Origin: Flavobacteriales bacterium UBA6057
Lineage (GTDB): Bacteria; Bacteroidota; Bacteroidia; Flavobacteriales_G; Salibacteraceae
Assembly (NCBI GenBank): GCA_002428995.1
Contig: DIYJ01000011.1
Coordinates: 557,967-621,966 of the forward strand
Direction of reading: 5' to 3'
DNA length: 64,000 nucleotides
Part shown: piece by piece, positions 1 through 8,492 of the stretch
Position numbering within the stretch: position 1 is the first letter of the stretch
How the letters are laid out: each line of letters opens with the position of its first letter
Notes under the pieces: generated by a model
The model's input: the letters and a program-made list of their open reading frames with translations, nothing else
Told to the model about the DNA's origin: nothing
The model's database searches: none
Translations under genes and position numbers: made by a program

Positions 1-2
1 TC

Positions 3-983
3 CTGGAGCAAGAGTTTGATCTGTCGAATGTCATGTTCATTGCGACTACCAATAATCTCGGCAATGTGCACCCGGCACTGAGGGATCGCTTGGAAGTGAT
101 TGACTTGAGTGGTTACACGGTGGAGGAGAAAGTGTCCATCGCCCAGAAACATTTGATTCCGAAGCAGCTGAAAGAGCACGGACAGAAGAAAACGGATGTG
201 AAGATGTCCAAGGCGGTGCTCAAAAGAGTCATTGAACAGTACACGCGTGAATCTGGAGTTCGTCAATTGGAGAAGAGAATTGCTGCACTGATCCGAAAGA
301 AGGCAAAGCAAATGGTCATGGGAGAGGAATATGAACCGACCATCCTGGAAGATCATTTGGTAGACATGCTCGGGCCCGGTAGAGAAAGAGATGTGGAGAA
401 CAAACACGAAGTGCCGGGCGTGGCCAATGGCTTGGCCTGGACATCCGTTGGAGGTGAAGTGTTGCACATAGAATCCAGCATCACCAAGGGAAAGGGCAAG
501 CTCACCCTTACCGGAAATCTTGGATCTGTAATGAAGGAGTCAGCAATCATCGCTTTGGAATACCTCAAGGCACATGCAGAAATGATTGGGCTGGACGAAG
601 AGGTGTTTAATAACTACAACGTCCACATCCATGTACCGGAGGGCGCTACCCCTAAAGATGGTCCCTCAGCCGGTATCACCATCATGAGTGCACTTGCCTC
701 TATTTTCACGCAGCGCAAGTTTCGCAGCAATCTGGCCATGACAGGTGAGATCACACTGAGAGGAAAGGTGCTGCCAGTTGGTGGAATCAAGGAGAAAATC
801 TTGGCTGCCAAGCGCGCGGGATTGAACGAGATCGTTCTCTCTGAGATGAACGAGAAGGATGTGAAGGAGATAGAGCCGCAATACCTCAAGGGAGTGAAGT
901 TTCACTACGTCAAAAACATGATCGAGGTGATGGATTTGGCGCTTGAAAAACAGCGCGTCAGAAATGCACTGAAGGTGGCTTAG
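3..983 (+). CDS. lon: Lon ATP-dependent protease, C-terminal part (5' truncated by window edge)
   Basis: Cytosolic AAA+ serine protease that degrades misfolded and regulatory proteins. The frame is open from the first complete codon at position 3, so the N-terminal and Walker regions lie outside the window. Visible are the end of the AAA+ module (ATTNN, then the arginine-finger region around RDRLE), the small helical lid, and the whole protease domain. The catalytic Ser is in DGPSAG (codon 666-668) and the catalytic Lys in GGIKEK (codon 789-791), the Lon Ser-Lys dyad. The stop overlaps the convergent kinase gene by 4 bp. The family call is secure; only completeness is limited. Confidence 0.97.
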   Translation: MEQEFDLSNVMFIATTNNLGNVHPALRDRLEVIDLSGYTVEEKVSIAQKHLIPKQLKEHGQKKTDVKMSKAVLKRVIEQYTRESGVRQLEKRIAALIRKKAKQMVMGEEYEPTILEDHLVDMLGPGRERDVENKHEVPGVANGLAWTSVGGEVLHIESSITKGKGKLTLTGNLGSVMKESAIIALEYLKAHAEMIGLDEEVFNNYNVHIHVPEGATPKDGPSAGITIMSALASIFTQRKFRSNLAMTGEITLRGKVLPVGGIKEKILAAKRAGLNEIVLSEMNEKDVKEIEPQYLKGVKFHYVKNMIEVMDLALEKQRVRNALKVA

Positions 984-3508
984 CTATTGACCTGAACAGA
1001 GTGGCGCAGCAGTGCTTCCTTCAACTCCTGAGGTTTGAAGGGTTTGCCGATGAAATCGTCCATTCCACTCTCGATCACGTGGTTTCTTTGATCAGGAAGT
1101 ACGGCAGCTGTGATGGCGATGATGGGTGTTTTGATTCCATTTCTCCTCAATAGTTGTGTAGCCTCGATTCCGTCCATGACGGGCATTTGGAGGTCGATGA
1201 GAATGATGTCGAAATGCTCTCCCTGTTCCAGAATGAGATCCAATACCCGCTGGCCGTTCTCGACCACGACTGGTTTGATGCTCCAGCGGGATAAAATTTT
1301 GGTGACCACGAACTGGTTAATGGTGTTGTCTTCAGCGACCAATACCTTGAGGTTGGATAATCCCGATTGATCCGTTTTGTATTCGGCTTCGGGTTCCTCT
1401 AATTTGGTGTTGGACGGCTCTAAAAGCTCCAATTCAAAACTGAAAGTCGACCCTTTTCCTAACTCGCTGGTGAGCTTGATCTCAGATTCCATCAACTCCA
1501 GCAAGCCTTTGGTTATGGACAAACCAAGTCCAGTTCCTCCAAGGCGAAAAGAGCCTCCGAGTTTGGATTGGTGAAAGCGATCAAAAATGTCTTCGAACTC
1601 TGAAGCATCGATGCCGATGCCTGTATCCGAAATCTCAAAAACAAGCTTTGATTCCTCCTCGTTTTTGACGCTCACTGAGACTGCTACTTCACCCTCATCC
1701 GTGAACTTGATGGCGTTGCCAATGATGTTGAAAAGAATCTGATTGAGCCGGAATTTGTCTGCGATGATCAAGCTGGGAGTATCTTCTATGTTCAGTTTGA
1801 GCTCCAGTGATTTCTCCCGAGCTTTTTCTGTAAAGAGGTGAATGACATTGTTCATCAGCACATCCAGCTCCACGGGCTCTGGGTTCAGCTGAAGATGCTG
1901 CTCTTCAAGGGCTGAGAAATCCAGTATGTCGTTGATGATATGAAGCAGATTCTCCGCTGAGTATTCCAGCAGCTTAATCTTCTCTAGCTGATCTTTTCGG
2001 GGCTTGTCGATCTTGAGCAGGTTGGTCATTCCAAGAACCGCATTGAGAGGTGTGCGGAGCTCATGGCTCATATTGCTCAGGAATTGCTGCTTTACGGTTG
2101 CGGCTCTTTCAGCCCGTTCTTTCAAGCCGCGAAGCACCCGCTCTGTGCTTTTTCGTTTTGTGATGTCGATGATGGCTCCTCTCACTCGGGGAATTCTGCC
2201 TTCGGCATCTCGTTCCGCATATCCAATTCCGTTGAGTGAGCGTTGGCTACCATCATCCAATTCAATGGTAAAGTCAATGTTGAAGCCATTGCCATCCTTT
2301 AGCAAGGCAGCGAGCTTTTCGGACAGTAGCTTTCGATGCTCGGCAGAAACCCTTTGCAGCAGCGCATCCGGTGACTTTGCCTTTGCTTCAGTTAAGTGAA
2401 GCAGATGCAGAAACTCAGGACTGAATTTGTATTCGTCACGGTGCAGGTGGTATTCCCAGCTTCCGATTTGAGCCAAACGCTGGGTCTCTGCCAGAAAGCG
2501 TTCACTTTCCTTCAGCTTTGTTTCAGCCTCTACCTGTTCGTCCACATCTCTTAGGTTGGCGATGGTTTGGATGATCTTTCCCTGATCGTCATACCTCCGA
2601 AGGGCGTTTACTTCCAGCCAGCAATAGCTTCCATCTTTTTTTTGCTGGCGGAATTTATACCTGGACTGTGTTTGCTGGCGGGCAATCGATCCGTCAATCT
2701 CCACTTTTACCGCTCTTTGATCCTCCGGGTGAATCAATTGATGGAATCCCAGTTGCACCAGTTCGTCAGGTGTGAAACCGATCATTTTTTCAATGACGGG
2801 ACTGATGTATACCAATTGTTGGGTAGCGTCAAAAAGTGATACCGCATCCGTGCTGTTTTCCGTCACCAGGCGGAGCATCGCTTCCTGTTCGTGCAACTTT
2901 TTCTCCGAAGCGATACGTTCATGAATGTCGCGAAAGCTTGCAATCAACACTTGCTCTCCCAAATACGCGGCTTTACTGATTACTGCCTCCTGGGGAGTTT
3001 CTTTGTCTACCAGCTTTGCCCACCACTCGAATCGTTGAGGTGTTCCGTTCCAGGCATCTTCGAAGGCCTCTTTTATGGAAGCAATGTTTTTGGTGCGCTG
3101 GCCCGCGTAATCTGTGATAGAGGTGCCAATCACATCAGAGGCATTCAAAGAGAAGTAATCAAGCGCAACCTGGTTAAGATCGATAATCTTCCCCGCCCTG
3201 GAGAGAATAAACGCCAGGTCATTGCTGGCGTCAAATAAGTCTTTATAGCTCTTAAGAAGTTTGTCACCGGTTTCTTGTGCTGCGCGCAAAGGAGTTGTTT
3301 CTGAAGCTTCTACCAAAAAGCCGGATTCCTCATTTATGATTTGCGGACACCTGGAAACCTTGAAGCGAAGCCAAATGGTATTCCCATCTTTTCTGAGCGC
3401 ACGCTTTTCAAAGTGATGCACTTTTGATTCATCACCCATTAAGGACTGATGAAGTTTTTCAAAGGCTTCATGATCATCGTCCAATAACTGGTTGAAGGAA
3501 GTGTCCAC
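980..3508 (-). CDS. Hybrid sensor histidine kinase with multiple PAS domains and a receiver; N-terminus probably frameshifted
   Basis: Cytosolic multi-PAS hybrid kinase. From the GTG at 3508 (842 aa) the order is: rest of a first PAS, three further PAS/PAC units (about residues 90-205, 210-335 and 340-455), HisKA with SHELRTP (His482), HATPase with N and G boxes, and a C-terminal receiver with phospho-Asp772 in IDLQMP. No membrane segment is visible. The frame stays open upstream to 3670 and encodes a convincing PAS core (FANQFYAQTLGYSAEEL), but contains no ATG, GTG or TTG. A second frame has an ATG at 3744 running to a TAG at 3669; one extra A near 3670 would join the two. The true gene is therefore probably 980-3744 with a frameshift or base-call error. 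No output domain beyond the receiver is present, so the partner is unknown. Confidence 0.9.
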   Translation of the reverse strand: MDTSFNQLLDDDHEAFEKLHQSLMGDESKVHHFEKRALRKDGNTIWLRFKVSRCPQIINEESGFLVEASETTPLRAAQETGDKLLKSYKDLFDASNDLAFILSRAGKIIDLNQVALDYFSLNASDVIGTSITDYAGQRTKNIASIKEAFEDAWNGTPQRFEWWAKLVDKETPQEAVISKAAYLGEQVLIASFRDIHERIASEKKLHEQEAMLRLVTENSTDAVSLFDATQQLVYISPVIEKMIGFTPDELVQLGFHQLIHPEDQRAVKVEIDGSIARQQTQSRYKFRQQKKDGSYCWLEVNALRRYDDQGKIIQTIANLRDVDEQVEAETKLKESERFLAETQRLAQIGSWEYHLHRDEYKFSPEFLHLLHLTEAKAKSPDALLQRVSAEHRKLLSEKLAALLKDGNGFNIDFTIELDDGSQRSLNGIGYAERDAEGRIPRVRGAIIDITKRKSTERVLRGLKERAERAATVKQQFLSNMSHELRTPLNAVLGMTNLLKIDKPRKDQLEKIKLLEYSAENLLHIINDILDFSALEEQHLQLNPEPVELDVLMNNVIHLFTEKAREKSLELKLNIEDTPSLIIADKFRLNQILFNIIGNAIKFTDEGEVAVSVSVKNEEESKLVFEISDTGIGIDASEFEDIFDRFHQSKLGGSFRLGGTGLGLSITKGLLELMESEIKLTSELGKGSTFSFELELLEPSNTKLEEPEAEYKTDQSGLSNLKVLVAEDNTINQFVVTKILSRWSIKPVVVENGQRVLDLILEQGEHFDIILIDLQMPVMDGIEATQLLRRNGIKTPIIAITAAVLPDQRNHVIESGMDDFIGKPFKPQELKEALLRHSVQVNS

Positions 3509-3751
3509 TAGCTCTTCTGCGGAGTAGCCCAGTGTTTGAGCGTAGAACTGGTTGGCAAAGCGAATTACCCAAGACTCACTTACTACACATACACCATAGT
3601 CGATGCTGTCGTAAAGTCTAAGAAGAGGATTTACAAGATGTTTACCTTCTGGTTCCAGATTTCCGTCTATTCAGGGGATCGGTTCGTTCGCTTCTTCGTA
3701 CCTGTAAAGGAATAAAATAATTGTCCAATCACATCGTATAGCATACCACAA

Positions 3752-3759
3752 TAACTTTG
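3752..3759 (+). promoter_or_regulatory. Bacteroidota -7 element upstream of porQ
   Basis: TAACTTTG matches the Bacteroidota housekeeping -7 consensus TAnnTTTG exactly and ends 9 bp before the porQ ATG, so the mRNA would have almost no leader. No TTG is found at the usual -33 spacing. Confidence 0.5.
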
Positions 3760-3767
3760 AAGCCCTC

Positions 3768-4808
3768 ATGGCGCGCGTCCTATTTGCCTTTCTTCTTTTT
3801 TCAGGAACACTCCTTGCTCAACAAGGTAATTCTGTCTACACATTCCTTGACCTGCCCTCATCTGCGCTTTCCAGCGCTCTTGCTGGTTCCCAGGTTGCCT
3901 CGGGGCAGAAAGACCTGAGTATGATTGCGGATAACCCAGCCATCGGTGACAGTTCCATGCACCACAATATGAACCTGGGTTACCTGAACTATGTGACCAA
4001 CATCAATCAGGCCACTGCATTTTATTCGCGTACCATCGACTCTGTGGGTCTTGCTTCAGCTTACATCCGCTACTTCGACTATGGTTCGTTCGATGAAACA
4101 GATCAGTTTGGAAACCAGATTGGAAACTTCAAAGTCACCGACTATGAGCTAGGAGTTTCACTTTCCAGGCCATTCACACCAACCAGTCGCTTTCGCTACG
4201 GAGCCACATTGAAGCAGATATACTCCTCGTACTACAACTTCTGGAGCTATGGTGTGGGAGCTGATCTCGGTATTCATTACACAAGTAAGGACGGTGAATT
4301 CATCGTTGGCTTAGTTGCTGACAATATGGGTTTCAGTGTGGTAGATTATACCAACTCAGGTGCTCAGGCCATGCCCTTCAACATGAGGGTTGGGTTTTCA
4401 AAGAAATTCAGCAAGGCGCCCATTCGTTTCGGCATGCAGTACAATGATCTGCAGCGCTGGGATTTGGCAGGAGCTGATGCTGATGCCCAGTTGCTTGTGA
4501 CTAACGACCCTTTGACCGGAGATTCATCCAGGCGTGTCTTTACTGCTGACAACTTTCTTCGGCACATGACCGCTTCGGTTGAAATACTGCCCGCTGAAGG
4601 TTTTAACCTGATCGTGGGATACAACTTCAGGCGAAGATTGGAGCTGGCATTGAATGATCGTGCCGGTCTTTCCGGTTTCTCTTTTGGAGTCCTGATGAAA
4701 GTCAGGAGAATTCAGATTCACTATGCTCTGGCGAGCTATACGCTCGGAGCCACCTCTCATCTTTTTGCGGTTTCTACCAACCTCAACGAATGGTATCGAA
4801 GGAAGTAG
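3768..4808 (+). CDS. porQ: Type IX secretion system outer-membrane protein PorQ
   Basis: A 346-aa outer-membrane beta-barrel of the PorV/PorQ family, a component of the type IX secretion machinery that moves cargo with C-terminal sorting domains to the cell surface. Visible are a signal peptide (residues 1-17, ending in LLAQ), the characteristic start of the mature protein (YTFLDLPSSA..A..LAG.QVA), and alternating aromatic strands throughout. The conserved Bacteroidota neighbourhood supports the call: cmk follows directly, overlapping the porQ end by 19 bp, and ispH lies next to it. The GldI homologue, plug protein and sorting-domain cargo elsewhere in the window agree with a working T9SS. 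Confidence 0.92.
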   Translation: MARVLFAFLLFSGTLLAQQGNSVYTFLDLPSSALSSALAGSQVASGQKDLSMIADNPAIGDSSMHHNMNLGYLNYVTNINQATAFYSRTIDSVGLASAYIRYFDYGSFDETDQFGNQIGNFKVTDYELGVSLSRPFTPTSRFRYGATLKQIYSSYYNFWSYGVGADLGIHYTSKDGEFIVGLVADNMGFSVVDYTNSGAQAMPFNMRVGFSKKFSKAPIRFGMQYNDLQRWDLAGADADAQLLVTNDPLTGDSSRRVFTADNFLRHMTASVEILPAEGFNLIVGYNFRRRLELALNDRAGLSGFSFGVLMKVRRIQIHYALASYTLGATSHLFAVSTNLNEWYRRK

Positions 4809-5500
4809 AGAAGCAGGCCATCAACATTGCCATTGACGGCTATGCAGGGTCGGGGAAGAGCACGCTGGCAAAAGCTTTGGCAAATGCCATTGACTATCGC
4901 TTCATTGACACTGGTGCATTGTATCGTGCTGCTACCTTGATTTTATTGGAGCACAATGCGTTGGATACTCCTGATGAAATCGGAGGCATTTTGGAAGGAA
5001 CCGACTTACAATTCGCACCAACTGACAATCACATCCTGGTGAATGGCGTGGATTGTGAGGAAGAAATTCGATCTCAGCACGTGGCAAGGAAAGTGAGTGA
5101 AGTGGCTGCCATGTCCGAGGTAAGGAATTATTTGCTTGAGCGACAGAGGTCCTTTATCAAGGAAAAATCAGTGGTGATGGAAGGTCGCGATATTGGCACA
5201 GTGATCATGCCTGATGCGGAGCTGAAGCTATTCGTTACCGCACGGTTTGAAGTGCGGGCAAGGAGGCGCTACGAGCAGGTGAGGGGGCAGGCCAACACCC
5301 CAGATCTTGAAGCTGTGGGTCATAATTTACGAGAGCGAGATAGAATAGACAGCACGCGCGAAACTGCGCCTCTCAGTATCGCTGACGGTGCAGTGATAAT
5401 AGATAACTCAGATGTGAGTTTTGAGGAACTTCTCCGATTGTGTCTGGCCTTGGTAGCTCCTTTGACAGATTCAGGTTTACTGCCCCACATGAAGCGCTAG
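4790..5500 (+). CDS. cmk: (d)CMP kinase
   Basis: Phosphorylates CMP and dCMP with ATP in pyrimidine nucleotide supply; cytosolic. The 236-aa protein has the P-loop GYAGSGKST (residues 17-25), the DTGALYRA nucleotide-binding motif and EGRDIGTV, all typical of bacterial cytidylate kinases, and is of normal length. The ATG lies inside the end of porQ, so the two are co-transcribed and probably translationally coupled. The 3' end overlaps ispH tail to tail by 24 bp. Confidence 0.96.
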   Translation: MVSKEVEKQAINIAIDGYAGSGKSTLAKALANAIDYRFIDTGALYRAATLILLEHNALDTPDEIGGILEGTDLQFAPTDNHILVNGVDCEEEIRSQHVARKVSEVAAMSEVRNYLLERQRSFIKEKSVVMEGRDIGTVIMPDAELKLFVTARFEVRARRRYEQVRGQANTPDLEAVGHNLRERDRIDSTRETAPLSIADGAVIIDNSDVSFEELLRLCLALVAPLTDSGLLPHMKR

Positions 5501-6712
5501 CGCCTCATGTACTTCTTCTTTCTGTTTTGCATTGGGAAAGAAGGAAAGAATCTTATCCATCACTTCATCCACCACACGATCCGGACATGAAGCACCACTC
5601 GTCAAAGCAATTTTGACAGGCTCCGCTTTGGGAAGCCAGTGATTGGTCTCCGAGAAGCTCTGCTTATGGTAATTGAAATGTCTAATCAGCTCCTCAGATT
5701 TAATCTCGTCAGCTCCGTTGATGAAGTAGGTCGGAAATTTGGTGGCGCATAGGTCAGCGATATGGCTGGTGTTTGAACTATTGTAACCTCCAACAACAAT
5801 GGCAAGGTCCGCTTGGCACTCCAACAGTCCCAAGGTAGATTGTTGGTTATCATTGGTTGCATAGCAGAGGGTATCCCTCGTATCCGCAAAATGATGTTTG
5901 ATGTTCTCTTCACCAAAAGTCTCTATCATCACCTGCTTGAAGAATTCGGAGATTTCATGCGTTTCGCTCGCGAGCATGGTCGTTTGGTTGATCACTCCAA
6001 CCCGCTCCAGATGGAGTTTCGGATCAAAGTTCGAGCTATACTTTCCCTCAAAAAACTCATCGAATGTGGATAGATCTCGTTTTCCTGAAATGAAGTCTGC
6101 CAGTACTCTCGCCTCATTGATGTCCTTCAAAACGATGGATGGAGATTCAGCCTTACTGTGCGAAAAGGTAGCCTGTGTTTCCTCGTGTTTGAACTTCCCG
6201 TGAATCAGAATGGTGAAATCCTGCTTGCCCAACTTTCCAGCCATTTTCCAGACCTTCTCTACGAACGGGCAAGTGGTATTGTAGGTCGTGGTTTCTATTC
6301 CTCTAGATTGCAGGTAGGCTTCAGTTTCCAATGTGGTTCCAAAAGCGGGAATGATGACGATCGCATCATCTTTTACCTCTTCCCAAGGAGTCAATTGATT
6401 CCCCTGTGTATCCAGTATGAAGGATATGCCACGATCGTTAAGGTCGGCATTTACCACCGGATTATGAATCATCTGACTGAGCATGTAGATGTCTCTTCCC
6501 TCGTTTTCCTTTAGTGCTTTGTAGGCAATCTCAATGGCATTTTCAACGCCATAACAAAAGCCAAAGTGCCTTCCCAGGTAGAATGAAATTGGTCCAAAAG
6601 AAAGCTCGGTGGGGGTGAAGTCCTTCTTTCTTGGATCTTGTTTTTTACGGAGATTCTTAACATCCGTAATCAGGTTACTTCGGTAAAATGTGGGGATCTC
6701 AAATTCCTTCAT
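5477..6712 (-). CDS. ispH: 4-hydroxy-3-methylbut-2-enyl diphosphate reductase
   Basis: Last enzyme of the MEP isoprenoid pathway, an iron-sulfur protein that reduces HMBPP to IPP and DMAPP. At 411 aa this is the long (plant/cyanobacterial-like) variant rather than the roughly 310-aa E. coli form. The three cluster-ligand cysteines are visible: Cys53 in FGFCYGV, Cys148 in TTCPFV and Cys376 in SGASCPD. The residue block HGKFKHEET lies where the conserved substrate-pocket His and Glu residues are expected. It stands alone on the minus strand, convergent with cmk. Confidence 0.96.
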   Translation of the reverse strand: MKEFEIPTFYRSNLITDVKNLRKKQDPRKKDFTPTELSFGPISFYLGRHFGFCYGVENAIEIAYKALKENEGRDIYMLSQMIHNPVVNADLNDRGISFILDTQGNQLTPWEEVKDDAIVIIPAFGTTLETEAYLQSRGIETTTYNTTCPFVEKVWKMAGKLGKQDFTILIHGKFKHEETQATFSHSKAESPSIVLKDINEARVLADFISGKRDLSTFDEFFEGKYSSNFDPKLHLERVGVINQTTMLASETHEISEFFKQVMIETFGEENIKHHFADTRDTLCYATNDNQQSTLGLLECQADLAIVVGGYNSSNTSHIADLCATKFPTYFINGADEIKSEELIRHFNYHKQSFSETNHWLPKAEPVKIALTSGASCPDRVVDEVMDKILSFFPNAKQKEEVHEALALHVGQ

Positions 6713-6781
6713 AGAGCAAGCTCAAAAGTAGGTGCATCTGTCAAACACATGGATAAAGAATAGGTTTTGTGCGTTGATGGC

Positions 6782-7189
6782 ATGAAAAAAAATGATTTAT
6801 TTGATCACCACTTAATCCAAGCGACTATGAGATTTCTTCACGGGAAAGTAAAAGCGAGAAAAGGTCAAAAGATCAGCGTGACTTTCAGCGCTCCCACGCG
6901 TGTGCTGGTCATGACTCAAAGGAATTTTGAGAAGTACAAAAACAATCTCACGTTTACTTACTACGGTGGTCAAAAGGAAGATTCTCCTTACGAGTTCTCG
7001 GTTCCCCAATATGGAGATTGGTATGTGGTTGTGGAAAAAGGAAGCTACCATGCTCCCGAGGATATTACAGCTTCGATTGAGTTGATTTCGGAGGCTCCCG
7101 TTCAGCAATTGCCACCAGCTGAGGAAAATGGCGAGATGGACGCCATTGAGGAAGAAGAATCTGTGGAAGAAGACGATTCCGATGAATAA
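6782..7189 (+). CDS. DUF1883 domain protein with acidic tail
   Basis: Small cytosolic protein with a DUF1883 core (roughly FLHGK through SIEL), recognised by the NF..Y....TFTYYGG, SPYEF.VP and GDWYVVV blocks. After the domain comes a low-complexity acidic tail (EEEESVEEDDSDE), which is not part of the family core. The function of DUF1883 is not established. The start is uncertain: ATG 6782 gives a 15-residue extension, while ATG 6827 (MRFLHG) matches the usual family N-terminus better; an in-frame TTG also occurs at 6767. The gene stands alone and is followed by a strong terminator. Confidence 0.8.
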   Translation: MKKNDLFDHHLIQATMRFLHGKVKARKGQKISVTFSAPTRVLVMTQRNFEKYKNNLTFTYYGGQKEDSPYEFSVPQYGDWYVVVEKGSYHAPEDITASIELISEAPVQQLPPAEENGEMDAIEEEESVEEDDSDE

Positions 7190-7215
7190 TCGGTGCGTGG
7201 CAAATAAAATATGTG

Positions 7216-7243
7216 AGCCGAAGAATTTTCTTCGGCTTTTTTG
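7216..7243 (+). terminator. Intrinsic terminator after the DUF1883 gene
   Basis: A 9-bp stem AGCCGAAGA/TCTTCGGCT with a 4-nt loop is followed directly by a run of Ts, 27 bp past the stop codon. Confidence 0.9.
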
Positions 7244-7582
7244 TGACTTGTTCACAGGTTTGGGCCACTTGTGAACGTCCTGACGCCTTACTCATGCTGG
7301 AACGAATAGGAATGGCTTACTTGGTTATTAAGAAGTTCATTGATGGAAATCAACGATTCGTTTCGTCTGAAGGCTTAACACAAACCACCGGACTTGGCGT
7401 ATTGGCATTATGAAAATGGATCGCAGCCGACTATCTTTCGGATACGGGCTTTTGTTCGTCAGCGAGTATTTGAACACTGGCATCGCCTTGAGACTTCTTC
7501 TTTAAGAGGTTAGTTCAGGCTAAATGGATCACATCATGCCTCTGCATATCGCAGGGGCTTTTTTATTTCCGAGAAGCTAAAT
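7244..7582. other. Intergenic stretch without a convincing gene; candidate small-RNA locus
   Basis: No reading frame here shows family resemblance. It holds a 7-bp perfect inverted repeat GTTCACA (7250-7256)/TGTGAAC (7270-7276), then about 250 bp of unassigned sequence, then a second intrinsic terminator at 7536-7567. Because the DUF1883 transcript already ends at 7243, the second terminator implies another short transcript starting in between. Confidence 0.4.
7536..7567 (+). terminator. Intrinsic terminator with no gene upstream
   Basis: GCCTCTGC pairs with GCAGGGGC (one G-U) across a short loop and is followed by six Ts. It lies just upstream of the promoter of the TRL lipoprotein gene and cannot serve the DUF1883 gene, which has its own terminator. 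Confidence 0.7.
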
Positions 7583-7612
7583 TTTGATTTCAATCATTTG
7601 CAGTTAATTTTG
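7583..7612 (+). promoter_or_regulatory. Bacteroidota-type promoter for the TRL lipoprotein
   Basis: TTTG at 7583-7586, an 18-bp spacer, and TAATTTTG at 7605-7612 match the -33/-7 consensus TTTG-N19-TAnnTTTG. Transcription should begin near 7618, about 17 nt before the ATG. Confidence 0.7.
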
Positions 7613-7634
7613 ACCGAACAAATTCCTAAAAACC

Positions 7635-7916
7635 ATGAAAAAAATTACCCAATTCCTCGGTCTTGCTGTAGTAGCAGCCATGATTTCTTCTTGTTCAATC
7701 ACTGTTCCTGTTGCAGCTACTTCAAACCCCGTTGGAGGTAAGGTAGGCAAGGCATCAGGTAACTGCTATTTGAACCTCGTGTGTGTGAATGTTGACGCGA
7801 GCATCATGACTGCTGCCAAGAATGGTGGTATCAGCAAGATCAGTACTGTTGACTACAAGTACGATGACCTTCTCGGAATTATCCAAACTCACGAATGCAT
7901 CGTTACAGGAGAGTAA
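7635..7916 (+). CDS. TRL-like family lipoprotein
   Basis: A 93-aa exported lipoprotein: Lys-rich start, hydrophobic core, lipobox MISSC with Cys20. The rest fits the TRL (tRNA-associated locus) family: ATSNPVGGKVGKA near the N-terminus, then SIMTAAKNGGISKISTVDYK near the middle. These proteins are small and occur singly or in tandem in Gram-negative bacteria; their function is unknown. It has its own promoter and a strong terminator, so it is a one-gene unit. Family call from motif memory. Confidence 0.85.
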   Translation: MKKITQFLGLAVVAAMISSCSITVPVAATSNPVGGKVGKASGNCYLNLVCVNVDASIMTAAKNGGISKISTVDYKYDDLLGIIQTHECIVTGE

Positions 7917-7940
7917 AACCTCTTCTGTTTAGAATCATAG

Positions 7941-7971
7941 AAAGAACACCCAAACTGGGTGTTCTTTCATT
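7941..7971 (+). terminator. Intrinsic terminator after the TRL lipoprotein gene
   Basis: A perfect 11-bp stem AAAGAACACCC/GGGTGTTCTTT with a 5-nt loop, followed by CATTTT. It ends only about 10 bp before the ATG of the next gene (7980), so transcripts from upstream must read through it to express that gene. Confidence 0.85.
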
Positions 7972-7979
7972 TTAGGCCT

Positions 7980-8492
7980 ATGAGAACCCTCATCGCACTA
8001 TTGATCTTTATCGCCTTTGGAGATGTTCAGGAGAGCATACCCTATGGACCAGGGCAGTGTCTGTCACTCAGAGCAGATGAGAAGATCATTGAGACCACGC
8101 AACGATTGGTCGATTACTATGACCCTTTTCATGGTGTTGAGTCATATCAGATTCCCATTCACAAGTGCATTGCAGGGAAAAGCCACACCACTTACTTCGG
8201 CATAGGAGTAGGTTTCGATGCAGATCAGAAGTTGCTTTTCGATGCCTACCTGAATGACAACAGTTATCAAGTACTGGACTCTCGCAAGATTAACGACCGT
8301 TCAACCGGGATGTGGAGCTATCAGATTTTTTGCAAGAAGGGCGATCTCTACAATCACAAGTACATCTTTACCATTGCTGAGCCTCTTATGACACTGGTTG
8401 TGAACGATGTTTCTGCCGACTCATTGGTCATTGCCAAGCTCTATCACGATGAGAACTATATTCAGACCCGGAGGAATTGTGAGAAGAAGTAG
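7980..8492 (+). CDS. Exported protein of unknown function
   Basis: I do not recognise this protein. From ATG 7980 it begins MRTLIALLIFIAFG, a plausible signal peptide with cleavage near residue 17-20, followed by about 150 residues with a few Cys and no recognisable domain. The open frame continues upstream to 7959, but those codons sit in the terminator hairpin and would spoil the signal peptide, so 7980 is preferred. The 3' end overlaps the next lipoprotein gene, suggesting a two-gene unit. The stem-loop just upstream may limit its expression. Confidence 0.6.
   Translation: MRTLIALLIFIAFGDVQESIPYGPGQCLSLRADEKIIETTQRLVDYYDPFHGVESYQIPIHKCIAGKSHTTYFGIGVGFDADQKLLFDAYLNDNSYQVLDSRKINDRSTGMWSYQIFCKKGDLYNHKYIFTIAEPLMTLVVNDVSADSLVIAKLYHDENYIQTRRNCEKK

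Noticed and set aside
7213..7413. 66-codon frame after the DUF1883 gene
   Set aside because: It begins inside a terminator hairpin and has no recognisable protein features.
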